Shown: positions 15,237-23,219 of the stretch, piece by piece | Numbering within the stretch: position 1 is the first letter of the stretch | Layout of the letters: every line of letters starts with the position of its first letter | DNA from: CAZFHZ01 sp964519015 | GTDB lineage: Bacteria; Blakebacterota; Blakebacteria; Blakebacterales; CAYUVJ01 | Direction of reading: 5' to 3' | Length of the DNA: 30,114 nucleotides | NCBI GenBank assembly: GCA_964519015.1 | Contig: CAZFHZ010000036.1 | Location: forward strand, 1-30,114 | Program-made: the position numbers and the translations under genes | Notes under the pieces: model-generated | Databases searched by the model: none | What the model was told of the DNA's origin: nothing | What the model saw: only the letters and a program-made list of their open reading frames with translations

Positions 15237-17240
15237 TCAGACCCCCGTGGTCCCCCCTGGAGCCCGACCCGGTCCCGTCCCCTCTCCGGCATGGATGGCC
15301 CGCCAGAGCAGCCAGACCAGCAGGGCCATCGGCAGGACGTTCAGCAGGTGCTGTGGGTAGGGCTCCAGCCAGGCCAGGAAGCCGGGCAGGACGGGCGTCG
15401 GCCGGCCAGCGAAGAAGGCGTAGGCGGCGATCCCAACCCCCATCAACCCCTCCCCCCCGACCAGCCCGGAACCGAACAGGATCCCGCTCTCCCGCCGCTG
15501 CTGCAGCAGCCCCTTGTCGTGGGCACTGCGCCGTTCGACGATCCGGCGGATCAGACCGCCCACGAAGATCGGCGTCATCGTGGAGAGGGGGAGGTAGACC
15601 CCCACCGCGAAGGCCAGGGTCGGCAACCGGAGGAGGAAGATAGCCAGGGTGATCCCCACTCCCACCAGCACCAGGCTCCAGGGGATCGACTGGTCGATGA
15701 TGCCGTCCACCACCAGCTTCATCATGTTGGCCTGCGGGGCGCCCAGCTCGGGCCCCCCGATCTCGTACTGGCTGGCCAGCAGGAAGACGGAGCCAGCCAC
15801 GAAGAAGGCGGTGGCCAGCACCCCGATCATCTCCCCCACCTGCTGCCGGCTGGGGGTGGCTCCCAGCAGGAACCCGGTCTTCAGGTCCTGGCTGGTGTCG
15901 CCGGCGATCGAGGCGGCCACTCCCACCATCGTCCCGATCACGATGATGGTCACCTTCCCGGTGGCGTCGGTCCAGCCCCCCAGAGCGAAGATTGTGCTGA
16001 CGCAGATCAGGGTGGCGATGATCATCCCCGAGGTCGGGTTGCTGGTCACCCCGACCAGCCCCACGATGCGGGCGCTGACGGTGACGAAGAAGAAGGCGAA
16101 GACCACCACCAGCACCCCGATCCCCAGCCGGAGCAGGAAGTTCCAGGGATCGATGGTCGGGAAGAGGAAGGGGAGCGCGGTGATGATCAGCAGGGCGGCC
16201 AGGGCCACCAGGCCGACCGTCTTCAGGCTCAGGTCCCGGTCGGTGCGTTTCTCCTCGATACCGGCGGCCGCCCCCTTCATCTTGGCGAGCCCGATCCGGA
16301 ACGACTTGATCATGGTCGGGATCGACTTGATCAGGGTGATGATGCCGGCGCTGGCCACCGCCCCCGCCCCGATGTAGCGGATGTAGAAGTTGCGCATCTC
16401 GGAGAGGCTCAGGCTGTCCACGATCGTTTCGGCCGGAGGGATCACCTGGCTCCCCCAGACGTGCGCGATGACCGGAATGATGACCAGGTAGGAGAGCGCC
16501 GCGCCGCAGACCATGATGGTCGCGATCTTGAAACCCAGGATGTAGCCCACCCCGAGCAGGGCGGGCGAGGTCTCCAGACTCAACTGGGCCTTCTTGACAA
16601 AGGGGAGTCGCCAGGCGATCTCGCTCCGCCAGAGCTGCAGGGCCTTCCATAAGAAGGCGTAGACAATGGCGATCCCCATGCCGGTGAAGACGTTCCGGGC
16701 CGAACGCCCCCCCTCCTGGGCGGCCAGCAGGACCTCCGCGCTGGCGGTCCCCTCCGGGTAGGGGAGCTTGCCGTGCTCCTCGTTGATCAGATAGCGGCGC
16801 AGCGGCACCATGAAGGCCACCCCCAGGCAGCCCCCGATCGCCGCCAGCAGGCTGACCTGGACGTAGTTGGGCACCAGCCCCCAGAGCCAGATGGCCGGCA
16901 CGGTGAAGATAATCCCGGAGGCCAGGGAAGAGGAGGCCGAGCCGACCGTCTTGGCCATGTTGCTTTCCAGCAGGGTGGCCGGCCCCAGGATCGGCTTGAG
17001 CAGGGCGAAGACCGCCACCGTCATGACGGCGATGGGGATCGAGGTGGAGATGGTCAGACCGACGCGCAAGCCCAGGTAGGCGTTGGCCGCGCCGAAGGCG
17101 ATCCCGAAGAGGGAACCGAGGATGATCGCCTTCCAGGTGAACTCAGCGGGTTCCACTGAGGCCGGGATATACGGTTCGTACTGGTCACCGGGGATCTCCT
17201 CGTAGGCCTCCGGCCGCAGTCCGCCTTTCCGTTCCGACAT
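15237..17240 (-). CDS. OPT family oligopeptide/metal-chelate transporter
   Basis: A 667-residue polytopic membrane protein with more than a dozen hydrophobic segments. Family signatures include the N-terminal FTWKAIILGSLFGIAFGAANAYLGLRVGLTIS, the ESNMAKTVGSASSSLASG stretch, the LPYPEGTASAEVL loop, and NPTSGM after LVGVTS. OPT proteins import small peptides or peptide-like metal chelates by proton symport; which substrate applies here cannot be told. The start is ATG 17240, with GGAG 7-8 bases upstream; the frame stays open to 17528, but that part is a Pro/Arg/Gly-rich translation of the intergenic hairpin. It is downstream of an orphan permease and 104 bases upstream of another. The strong hairpin at 17353 suggests its own transcription start. 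Confidence 0.93.
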   Translation of the reverse strand: MSERKGGLRPEAYEEIPGDQYEPYIPASVEPAEFTWKAIILGSLFGIAFGAANAYLGLRVGLTISTSIPIAVMTVAVFALLKPILGPATLLESNMAKTVGSASSSLASGIIFTVPAIWLWGLVPNYVQVSLLAAIGGCLGVAFMVPLRRYLINEEHGKLPYPEGTASAEVLLAAQEGGRSARNVFTGMGIAIVYAFLWKALQLWRSEIAWRLPFVKKAQLSLETSPALLGVGYILGFKIATIMVCGAALSYLVIIPVIAHVWGSQVIPPAETIVDSLSLSEMRNFYIRYIGAGAVASAGIITLIKSIPTMIKSFRIGLAKMKGAAAGIEEKRTDRDLSLKTVGLVALAALLIITALPFLFPTIDPWNFLLRLGIGVLVVVFAFFFVTVSARIVGLVGVTSNPTSGMIIATLICVSTIFALGGWTDATGKVTIIVIGTMVGVAASIAGDTSQDLKTGFLLGATPSRQQVGEMIGVLATAFFVAGSVFLLASQYEIGGPELGAPQANMMKLVVDGIIDQSIPWSLVLVGVGITLAIFLLRLPTLAFAVGVYLPLSTMTPIFVGGLIRRIVERRSAHDKGLLQQRRESGILFGSGLVGGEGLMGVGIAAYAFFAGRPTPVLPGFLAWLEPYPQHLLNVLPMALLVWLLWRAIHAGEGTGPGRAPGGTTGV

Positions 17241-17352
17241 CGTCGCGCTCCAGGCCAGGTGTTCCGGTGTCGCGGAGAGGAAGACCGGTCGAGGGTCCCC
17301 TCCAGCGCCCGAGAACATACCGGAGCCGGAGGGGGCTTGCCCATCCCGAGCG

Positions 17353-17380
17353 GGCCCCCGGCCGTTAACGACCGGGGGCC
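17353..17380 (-). terminator. GC-rich hairpin after the PadR-linked permease
   Basis: GGCCCCCGG (17353-17361) and CCGGGGGCC (17372-17380) make a perfect 9-bp stem; the loop itself contains the palindrome CGTTAACG. It starts 9 bases past the permease stop on the minus strand. No T run follows, so it may be a pause or a Rho-independent terminator of the non-canonical type. Confidence 0.55.
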
Positions 17381-17389
17381 TGCCGGGGA

Positions 17390-20059
17390 CTACTCGGCGT
17401 TGAGCGCCCGGACCGGATCGATCCGGAGGGCCCGGAGGGCCGGGACCGTCACGGCGATGAGGGCGGCGGCCAGGAGCAGCGACCCTCCCGCCAGGTAGGA
17501 GATGGGATCGGTAGGTGCGATCCCCCACAACTGGCTGGCCAGCAGGCCGCTGAGCAGGAATGCACAGCCCGTCCCGACCGCGATCCCGATCAACGCCAGT
17601 CGCAGTCCCTGCCCAACCACTGGAGCGACGATCTGGAATCCGGAAGCGCCCAGGGCGGCCCTGATCCCGAACTCGGGGATCCGCTGGGTCACCGTGAATC
17701 CGATCACACCGGCGATCCCGGCCACGGCCAGCAGCAGGGCCACCCCCGCGAAGAGGATCAGCACGATCAGGACGAATCGCCGCTCCCCCAGGCCGCTTTG
17801 GAAGACCTCCTCGGCCTGCTGAACGCTGCCGATCGGCTGTCCCGGATCGAATTCCTTGAGGACCGACCGAAGGGCGGCGACCGCCGCCCCGGTGTCCCCG
17901 GCGATGTGGAGGATGAACGGGGTCTCCAGGATCGGGGGCGAAAGGTAGAGCGGCAGGAAGACCGAACGCCGGACTCCCTGATCGAGTCCCCGCTCACGGA
18001 TCGGCCCACAGATACCGACCACCGTGGCCGGCTGTTCGGAACGGGCCCAGAGCCAGAGCCGTTTGCCCAGCGGATCCTGGCCCGGCCAGAGGTCCTCGGC
18101 CAGGTTCTCGCTGATGATGCAGACCAGTGGTGCCGACTGGTCATCCGTGTCGGTGAAGTCCCGGCCCGCCCGCAGCTGCACACCCATGGTGCGGAACCAA
18201 CCGGGGGTTACCATGCGCCATTCACCCGCCTCCGGGATCGACCGGCCGGCATCCTCACGACCCGGGAAATCAAGATCCATGTGGGCGTTCAAGCCGTCCA
18301 CGAGGGGAACCCCGCCCATGATGACGGAGGCCGAGACGATCTCAGGCCGGGCCTGGAGCGCCTCGATCAGGCCACTGTAGAACTGCTTGGCCAGCCGGAA
18401 ATCGGGATACCGCTGCGGCGGGACGTTGAGCCCGATGAAGAGCCGGTCCTGCACCTCCAGTCCGGGATCCTGGTCCTGCAGGCGTACGAAGCTCCGCACC
18501 AGCAGCGCCGCCCCGGCCAGCAGCACCGTGGTCAGCACCAGCTGCCCGACGGCGAGCAGCCCACGGAGCCGGTTCCCGGCGGGTCCCCCCATCACGTGCC
18601 GGCCCCCTTCCCGGAGGGCGTCCGCCGGTCGGGCGAGACTGCTCTGCCGAGCGGCGATCAGGCCGGTCAGCAGACCGGCCAGCAGGGTCGCCCCGAGCGC
18701 GAAGAGGAGGACCGGGGTGTTCACCTCGATCCCTGAGATCCGGGGGATGCCGGACGGCTGGAGCCCGCGCAGCAGGGCCACTCCTCCGAAGGCCAGCAGG
18801 ACACCGAGGAAGCCGCCGGAGAGGGCCAGCAGGAAAGACTCGGAGAAGACCTGACGGACCGCCCGCCCCCGGCCGGAACCGAAGGCCAGGGCGATGGCGA
18901 TCTCCCGCCGGCGCTGCATCACCCGCACCAGCAGCAGGCCGGCCAGGTTCACGCAGGTCAGCAGCAGGACGATCCCCACCGCCCCCATGGCGATCCAGAC
19001 CCCCGCCCGGGTCTGCCGGTCGATCAACCAGTCGTAAAAGGAGGCGGCCGAGAAACCCCAGCCCTCATTGGTGTCGGGATAGGTCTCGGCCAGACTGCGA
19101 CCGACTTCGTCCAGGTCGGCCTGGACCTGCGCCGGTTGGATGCTCGGTCGGATCCGCCCGTACAGGTTGACCCGTTTGTCGCCCCGGGGATAGGCAGGAT
19201 CGGCTCGCAACGGTACCCAGACGTCCGAGCCGGAGGGGAATCCCTCCATCGCCGGCAGGACCCCGACGATGGAATAGGCATCGCCGTTCAGGATGAGCGT
19301 GCGGCCGAGCCAGCCGGGATCGGCCTCGAACTCGGAGCGCCAGAGTTCCTGGCTGAGCATCACGACCCGCTCCCCGGAAGCAGGGGAATCCTCCTCCTCG
19401 GTGAAACCACGCCCCAGTGCCGGCGCGTAGCCCAGGATCCTAAGCAGGTTGGCACTGGCCCGCAGCCCGTCGACGCTGAGCGGCGTCTCGCGGCCGGTCA
19501 GTACGAAGGGCTGCCACCCAACGGCCCCCAGTTCGGCGAAGGTGCGGTTCAAGGCCTTGAGGTCGAGGTAGTTCGATTCCGAGGCGGATGCCCGCGGGCG
19601 ACCGATGGATGGATTGGATTGCCAGACCGCCACCAGGCGCTCCGGATCGGCATAGGGGAGCGGCCGGAAGACCACCCCGTAGAGCAGGCTGAACACGATG
19701 GTGGCGGCGGCGATGCCCAGCGCCACGAGCGTGATGGCCGTGAAGGCGAACCCGGGGGCGCGGCGGGCCCGGCGTACGGCCAAGCGCAGGTCGCGCAGCA
19801 GATCGAAGAGCCACTCCCGGCGGAGACCTTCCCGGCGCGCCCGGCGGGCCTGACGCTCCGCCCCGGCGCCATGGCGCTCCCGGTCCCCGAACCGGCGTTG
19901 TGCCTCAGCCCGGGCGGTGGCCTCATCCATCCCCCGTTCCATCAGGCGGGCGGTGCGTTCCTCCAGGTGGAAGCGCATCTCCTCCTCGAGGCCGCGCTGC
20001 AGACCGGCCTCGGAGTCCTCCCGGCGCAGCAGCCGCTTCCAGCCGTCGGTGCGCTTCAC
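17390..20059 (-). CDS. Orphan duplicated MacB/FtsX-type ABC permease, PadR-linked
   Basis: About 889 residues. The N-terminal 70 or so residues are a charged helical extension (GLEEEMRFHLEERTARLMERGMDEATARAEAQRRFGD), the usual first part of PadR-associated orphan permeases. Two MacB/FtsX halves follow, with FtsX cores at LLTCVNLAGLLLVRVMQRRREIAIALAFGSGRGRAVRQVFSESFLLAL and FGIRAALGASGFQIVAPVVGQGLRLAL, ending ALRIDPVRALNAE. The GTG at 20059 is chosen because GGGAGG lies about 7 bases upstream and the start overlaps the PadR stop by 4 bases (GTGA). No ATPase gene is adjacent. A role in stress-responsive envelope transport is a guess from the family. Confidence 0.92.
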   Translation of the reverse strand: MKRTDGWKRLLRREDSEAGLQRGLEEEMRFHLEERTARLMERGMDEATARAEAQRRFGDRERHGAGAERQARRARREGLRREWLFDLLRDLRLAVRRARRAPGFAFTAITLVALGIAAATIVFSLLYGVVFRPLPYADPERLVAVWQSNPSIGRPRASASESNYLDLKALNRTFAELGAVGWQPFVLTGRETPLSVDGLRASANLLRILGYAPALGRGFTEEEDSPASGERVVMLSQELWRSEFEADPGWLGRTLILNGDAYSIVGVLPAMEGFPSGSDVWVPLRADPAYPRGDKRVNLYGRIRPSIQPAQVQADLDEVGRSLAETYPDTNEGWGFSAASFYDWLIDRQTRAGVWIAMGAVGIVLLLTCVNLAGLLLVRVMQRRREIAIALAFGSGRGRAVRQVFSESFLLALSGGFLGVLLAFGGVALLRGLQPSGIPRISGIEVNTPVLLFALGATLLAGLLTGLIAARQSSLARPADALREGGRHVMGGPAGNRLRGLLAVGQLVLTTVLLAGAALLVRSFVRLQDQDPGLEVQDRLFIGLNVPPQRYPDFRLAKQFYSGLIEALQARPEIVSASVIMGGVPLVDGLNAHMDLDFPGREDAGRSIPEAGEWRMVTPGWFRTMGVQLRAGRDFTDTDDQSAPLVCIISENLAEDLWPGQDPLGKRLWLWARSEQPATVVGICGPIRERGLDQGVRRSVFLPLYLSPPILETPFILHIAGDTGAAVAALRSVLKEFDPGQPIGSVQQAEEVFQSGLGERRFVLIVLILFAGVALLLAVAGIAGVIGFTVTQRIPEFGIRAALGASGFQIVAPVVGQGLRLALIGIAVGTGCAFLLSGLLASQLWGIAPTDPISYLAGGSLLLAAALIAVTVPALRALRIDPVRALNAE

Positions 20060-20406
20060 GACAGTTCCTCCCAGGCGATCTCCAGCACCCGGCCGACGGC
20101 ACTGGTATGGCGGGTCCACTCGGCCAGCCTCCGCCCGAGTTCCCGCTTCCCCCTTGGGGTCAGGTCGTAGAACCGGGCCCGATAGCGCTTGGTCGAGACC
20201 CGCCACTCCCCTGCGATCAGGCCGGCCCGCTGCAGCCGGTGGAGGGCGGGATAGAGCGCCCCCTCCTCGATGGTGAGCTCTCCTCGTGAAGCCTGCTGGA
20301 TCCCGTCGGCGATGGCCAGCCCGTGCAGCGGCTCTCCCCGTCCCAGGATCTTGAGGATGAGCAGATCGAGATGTCCGTAGAGCCGTCCTGCCCGGATGCG
20401 GGCCAT
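20056..20406 (-). CDS. PadR family transcriptional regulator
   Basis: A 116-residue winged-helix protein: GHLDLLILKILGRGEPLHGLAIADGIQQAS, then the recognition helix and wing region LTIEEGALYPALHRLQRAGLIAGEW, and the C-terminal YDLTPRGKRELGRRLAEWTR, all typical of PadR. It lies directly upstream of the orphan permease with a 4-base overlap, the arrangement standard for this family pair, and probably represses its own operon. The ATG at 20406 has a G-rich GGGGGT about 5 bases upstream; a GTG at 20412 would add two residues. The inverted repeat at 20434-20473 is a likely operator. Confidence 0.93.
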   Translation of the reverse strand: MARIRAGRLYGHLDLLILKILGRGEPLHGLAIADGIQQASRGELTIEEGALYPALHRLQRAGLIAGEWRVSTKRYRARFYDLTPRGKRELGRRLAEWTRHTSAVGRVLEIAWEELS

Positions 20407-20433
20407 GAGCACCCCCGTTCGCTGCGTATACCC

Positions 20434-20473
20434 AAACCACCTAATCAGTTTATGTAAGTCGCTTATGTGGTTT
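20434..20473 (-). promoter_or_regulatory. Inverted repeat upstream of padR, probable operator
   Basis: AAACCACCTAA (20434-20444) and TTATGTGGTTT (20463-20473) are inverted copies with one mismatch in 11 and an 18-base spacer. Inside lies TAAG-TCG-CTTA, and TTATGT occurs twice in direct orientation. PadR proteins commonly bind ATGT/ACAT dyads near their own promoter. The region is markedly AT-richer than its surroundings. On the minus strand TTGTCC just upstream could be a -35, but no -10 is at ideal spacing. Confidence 0.6.
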
Positions 20474-20496
20474 ACGGGACAAGTGGGGGAGAAGTT

Positions 20497-21729
20497 TCAG
20501 CGGATGGTCCGGCGGTAGCGTTCCATGATGCCGGCCGGGGGGCGGCCGGCCTGCAGTTCGGCGGCCATGAAGCGCATGGCCGGGTCGATGTGCCGGAAGA
20601 AGGCCCGGTATCCCTCGCAGAGCGCGTTGAGTCCGCGCTCCCCGTCGGCGGTCGTCCCCACCCGGTTCTTGGGACACTCTCCACGGCAGATGAAGAGCAC
20701 GTCGCATTCCCGGCATTGGCGGGGGAGTCCGTCCCGCTTCGCCTCACCGAACCGGCGCACCACCTCCGAGGTCGCCAGATCCGCCAGCGGCCGTTCCATC
20801 AGGTTGCCGATCCGCCGGCGGGGTTCCACGAAGTGGTCGCAGGCGTAGAGGTCCCCGTTATGCTCCAAGGCCAGGGCGGTCCCGCAGGTCTCCTCGAAGA
20901 CGCACAGGCCGGGTCGCATCCCCAGCCAGGCGGCCAGGGAGACGTCGAAGAGCTGCACAAAGACGCTTCCCACGTCCCGCCGGACCCATTCTTCGAAGAC
21001 CGCGGTCAGGAACTCCCCCCACTGCCGCCCGGTCACCGATCGCTCCGTGATCTCCTCCCCTTCCTGGTAACCGCTGGTGTTCACCCGCTCCACGACCGGG
21101 ATGAACTGGAGGAAGCGGAGGCCCAGCTCATCGCGGAGGCAGCGGTAGACCTCAAGGGGATGGGGGGCGTTGGCCGCATGCACGCAGACCAGGGCGTTGT
21201 GCTCCACCCCATGGGCCTGCAGCCGTTCCAGTCCCCGGTGGACCGCCGCGAAGGTGGGGGCGCCTCCCTTGTCCACCCGGAAGACATCGTGGAGCCGCGC
21301 GGGCCCGTCCAGGCTGATCCCGACCAGAAAGTTGTGCTCGGCCAGGAATTCGCACCAGGTGTCGTCCAGCAGTACGCCGTTGGTCTGGATGGTGTTACCG
21401 ACCTTCTGGCCGGGCCGGCGGTGCCGCCGCTGCAGCGTCACGACCCTCTGGAAGAAGTCGAGTCCCATCAACAATGGCTCTCCCCCCTGCCAAGCGAAAG
21501 TAACTTCCGGGTAGGGCTGGACCGCCAGGTAGTCCCGGATGAAGCGCTCCAGGACCTCATCGGACATGCGGAAGTCGGAGCCGGGATAGAGCCGTTCCTT
21601 GGAGAGGTAAAAGCAGTAGGCGCAGTCGAGGTTGCAGACCGGCCCGCGCGGCTTGGCCATGACGTGGAAGGGGGGGACCTTCCCCGCCGGGTCGAGCTTC
21701 AGTCCGGATATCGGTACCTTGCGGGCCAT
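20497..21729 (-). CDS. Anaerobic sulfatase-maturating enzyme (radical SAM, SPASM-type)
   Basis: A 410-residue radical-SAM enzyme that would oxidise the active-site Cys or Ser of sulfatases to formylglycine in the cytoplasm. The radical-SAM cluster motif is CNLDCAYCF (C32, C36, C39), followed by TFAWQGGEPLLMG (the SAM-binding GGEP) and SLDGP. The C-terminal part has the Cys pattern expected for two auxiliary 4Fe-4S clusters (CVFEETCG, YACDHFVEP, CRECDVLFICRGECPKN); the Asp of the CDH motif is the position described as catalytic base in anSME. ATG 21729 has GGGAGGAA just upstream. It is divergent from the sulfatase operon, whose two sulfatases carry the Cys-type motif it would act on. Confidence 0.92.
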   Translation of the reverse strand: MARKVPISGLKLDPAGKVPPFHVMAKPRGPVCNLDCAYCFYLSKERLYPGSDFRMSDEVLERFIRDYLAVQPYPEVTFAWQGGEPLLMGLDFFQRVVTLQRRHRRPGQKVGNTIQTNGVLLDDTWCEFLAEHNFLVGISLDGPARLHDVFRVDKGGAPTFAAVHRGLERLQAHGVEHNALVCVHAANAPHPLEVYRCLRDELGLRFLQFIPVVERVNTSGYQEGEEITERSVTGRQWGEFLTAVFEEWVRRDVGSVFVQLFDVSLAAWLGMRPGLCVFEETCGTALALEHNGDLYACDHFVEPRRRIGNLMERPLADLATSEVVRRFGEAKRDGLPRQCRECDVLFICRGECPKNRVGTTADGERGLNALCEGYRAFFRHIDPAMRFMAAELQAGRPPAGIMERYRRTIR

Positions 21730-21883
21730 TCTTCCTCCCGGTCTCCTCCGCGTTCCCGGTCAGTCAAACGCCCCCGGCCCCGGCCCGGCAACGGGAAACG
21801 ACGGGCAGGAGCGTCTTGAAGGGAGCGGCGGCCTCCGGGTACCTTCCGGGGAGGAGCGCTCCCCCCTCCACAGGAGAAGGCCC

Positions 21884-23215
21884 ATGGTCCCCCCCCGCAT
21901 CTACAACTTCCCACAGGATGTCACCCGTCTCGGGCGCCGCCGATTCCTGCAGCGGTTGAGCGGTACCGCCGCCGCCCTGGCCGCCCTGCCGCTGACCGTG
22001 GAGGCTGCCTCCGTCCGGCCCGCCCGCCGGTGGGAAAGGACTGCCGCCGGGTGGGCCGACGGTCTATTGGAAGAGGAGACCTTCTGGGCCCAGGTGAACG
22101 CACAGTTCCCGGTGCGGGAGGATCTGGTGCTGGTCAACGCGGCCAATCTCTGCCCCTCCCCCTGGACGGTCCAGCAGCGGGTCTTCGAGCTGACCCGCGA
22201 TGTGGACAGCGACGCATCCTTCACCAACCGGGCCAAGTTCGATGCGCTGCGTGAGCGCGCCCGGGCCCGCCTGGCGGCCTTCCTGGGAGCCGACCCCGAT
22301 GAGCTCGCCCTGGTGCGCAACACCAGCGAGGGGAACAACGTCGTCATCGGCGGACTCGAGCTGGCGGCGGGGGACGAGGTGGTCATCTGGGACCAGAACC
22401 ATCCGACCGCCAACGTGGCCTGGGACGTGCGTGCGCGTCGTTACGGCTACCGTGTGGTGCGGGTGGCCACTCCCGAGCGACCCACGTCCCCCGACGACCT
22501 GCTCCGGCCCTTTCTGGCCGCCTTCAATGAGCACACCCGGGCCCTCGCCTGCTCCCACGTCTCCAACACCTCCGGCCAGCGCCTCCCGGTCGAAAGGCTC
22601 TGCGCGGCCGCCCGGGAACGGAACATCCTGAGTCTGGTGGACGGCGCCCAGACCTTCGGATGCTACCCCGTGGAGCTGCACCGGATGGGCTGTGACTTCT
22701 ACACCGGGAGCTCCCACAAGTGGTTCTGCGGCCCGAAGGAGGTCGGGGTACTCTACGTGCGGAGCACTCTGGCCGAGCGCCTCCATCCGCTGATCGTGGG
22801 CGTGGGCTGGGAGGGAGCGCAGGGAGCCGGGGCAAAACGCTTCGAGACGCTCGGGCAACGCGACGACGCCCGGGTGGCGGCCATGGAGGAGGCGGTCGCC
22901 TTCCACGAGACGGTCGGCCCGCTGCGGATCGGCGAGCGGGTCCCCCTCCTGGCCGATGCGGTCAAGGAGGGGCTCCGCCTCCGGGCGCCGGGGGTCGAGT
23001 TCACCACCCCGCTCTCCCGCGAGTTGAGCTGGGGGGTGGTGGTTTTCCGGTTGCCCGGACTCGACCCGGCTACCGCTCTCCAGGCGCTCTACGAGCGAGG
23101 GGTGGGCTGTGCCGTGATGGGGACGAACATCCGCTTCTCCCCGCATATCTACAACACCCTGGCCGATGTCGAACGGGCGGTCGCAGCGGTGACCGAGCTG
23201 GCCGCGGGACGCTGA
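21884..23215 (+). CDS. Tat-exported class V aminotransferase / cysteine desulfurase-like protein
   Basis: A 443-residue PLP fold-type I protein. A twin-arginine signal is visible (RRRFLQ at 18-23, then SGTAAALAALPL), so it is predicted to be exported folded with its cofactor. The catalytic core has NTSEGNN (146-152) for phosphate binding, LVDGAQTFG with D253 contacting the pyridine nitrogen, and GSSHKWFCGPKEVG with K279 as the PLP lysine. It is closest by pattern to the isopenicillin N epimerase-like subgroup; the reaction is unknown. The ATG at 21884 is set by AGGAG 7 bases upstream; the frame is open earlier but overlaps the divergent maturase. It is first of four closely packed genes with two sulfatases. 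Confidence 0.88.
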   Translation: MVPPRIYNFPQDVTRLGRRRFLQRLSGTAAALAALPLTVEAASVRPARRWERTAAGWADGLLEEETFWAQVNAQFPVREDLVLVNAANLCPSPWTVQQRVFELTRDVDSDASFTNRAKFDALRERARARLAAFLGADPDELALVRNTSEGNNVVIGGLELAAGDEVVIWDQNHPTANVAWDVRARRYGYRVVRVATPERPTSPDDLLRPFLAAFNEHTRALACSHVSNTSGQRLPVERLCAAARERNILSLVDGAQTFGCYPVELHRMGCDFYTGSSHKWFCGPKEVGVLYVRSTLAERLHPLIVGVGWEGAQGAGAKRFETLGQRDDARVAAMEEAVAFHETVGPLRIGERVPLLADAVKEGLRLRAPGVEFTTPLSRELSWGVVVFRLPGLDPATALQALYERGVGCAVMGTNIRFSPHIYNTLADVERAVAAVTELAAGR

Positions 23216-23219
23216 GACG

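Noticed and set aside
15291..16652. Long plus-strand frame opposite the OPT transporter
   Set aside because: Gln/Asp/His-rich shadow of a membrane-protein gene; no domain and no ribosome site.
17241..17528. N-terminal extension of the OPT protein to 17528
   Set aside because: It would translate through the intergenic hairpin and into the preceding gene; ATG 17240 has its own ribosome site and matches the family start.
20060..20440. N-terminal extension of the 17390 permease to 20440
   Set aside because: That stretch is the PadR gene in another frame; the coupled GTG at 20059 has GGGAGG upstream.
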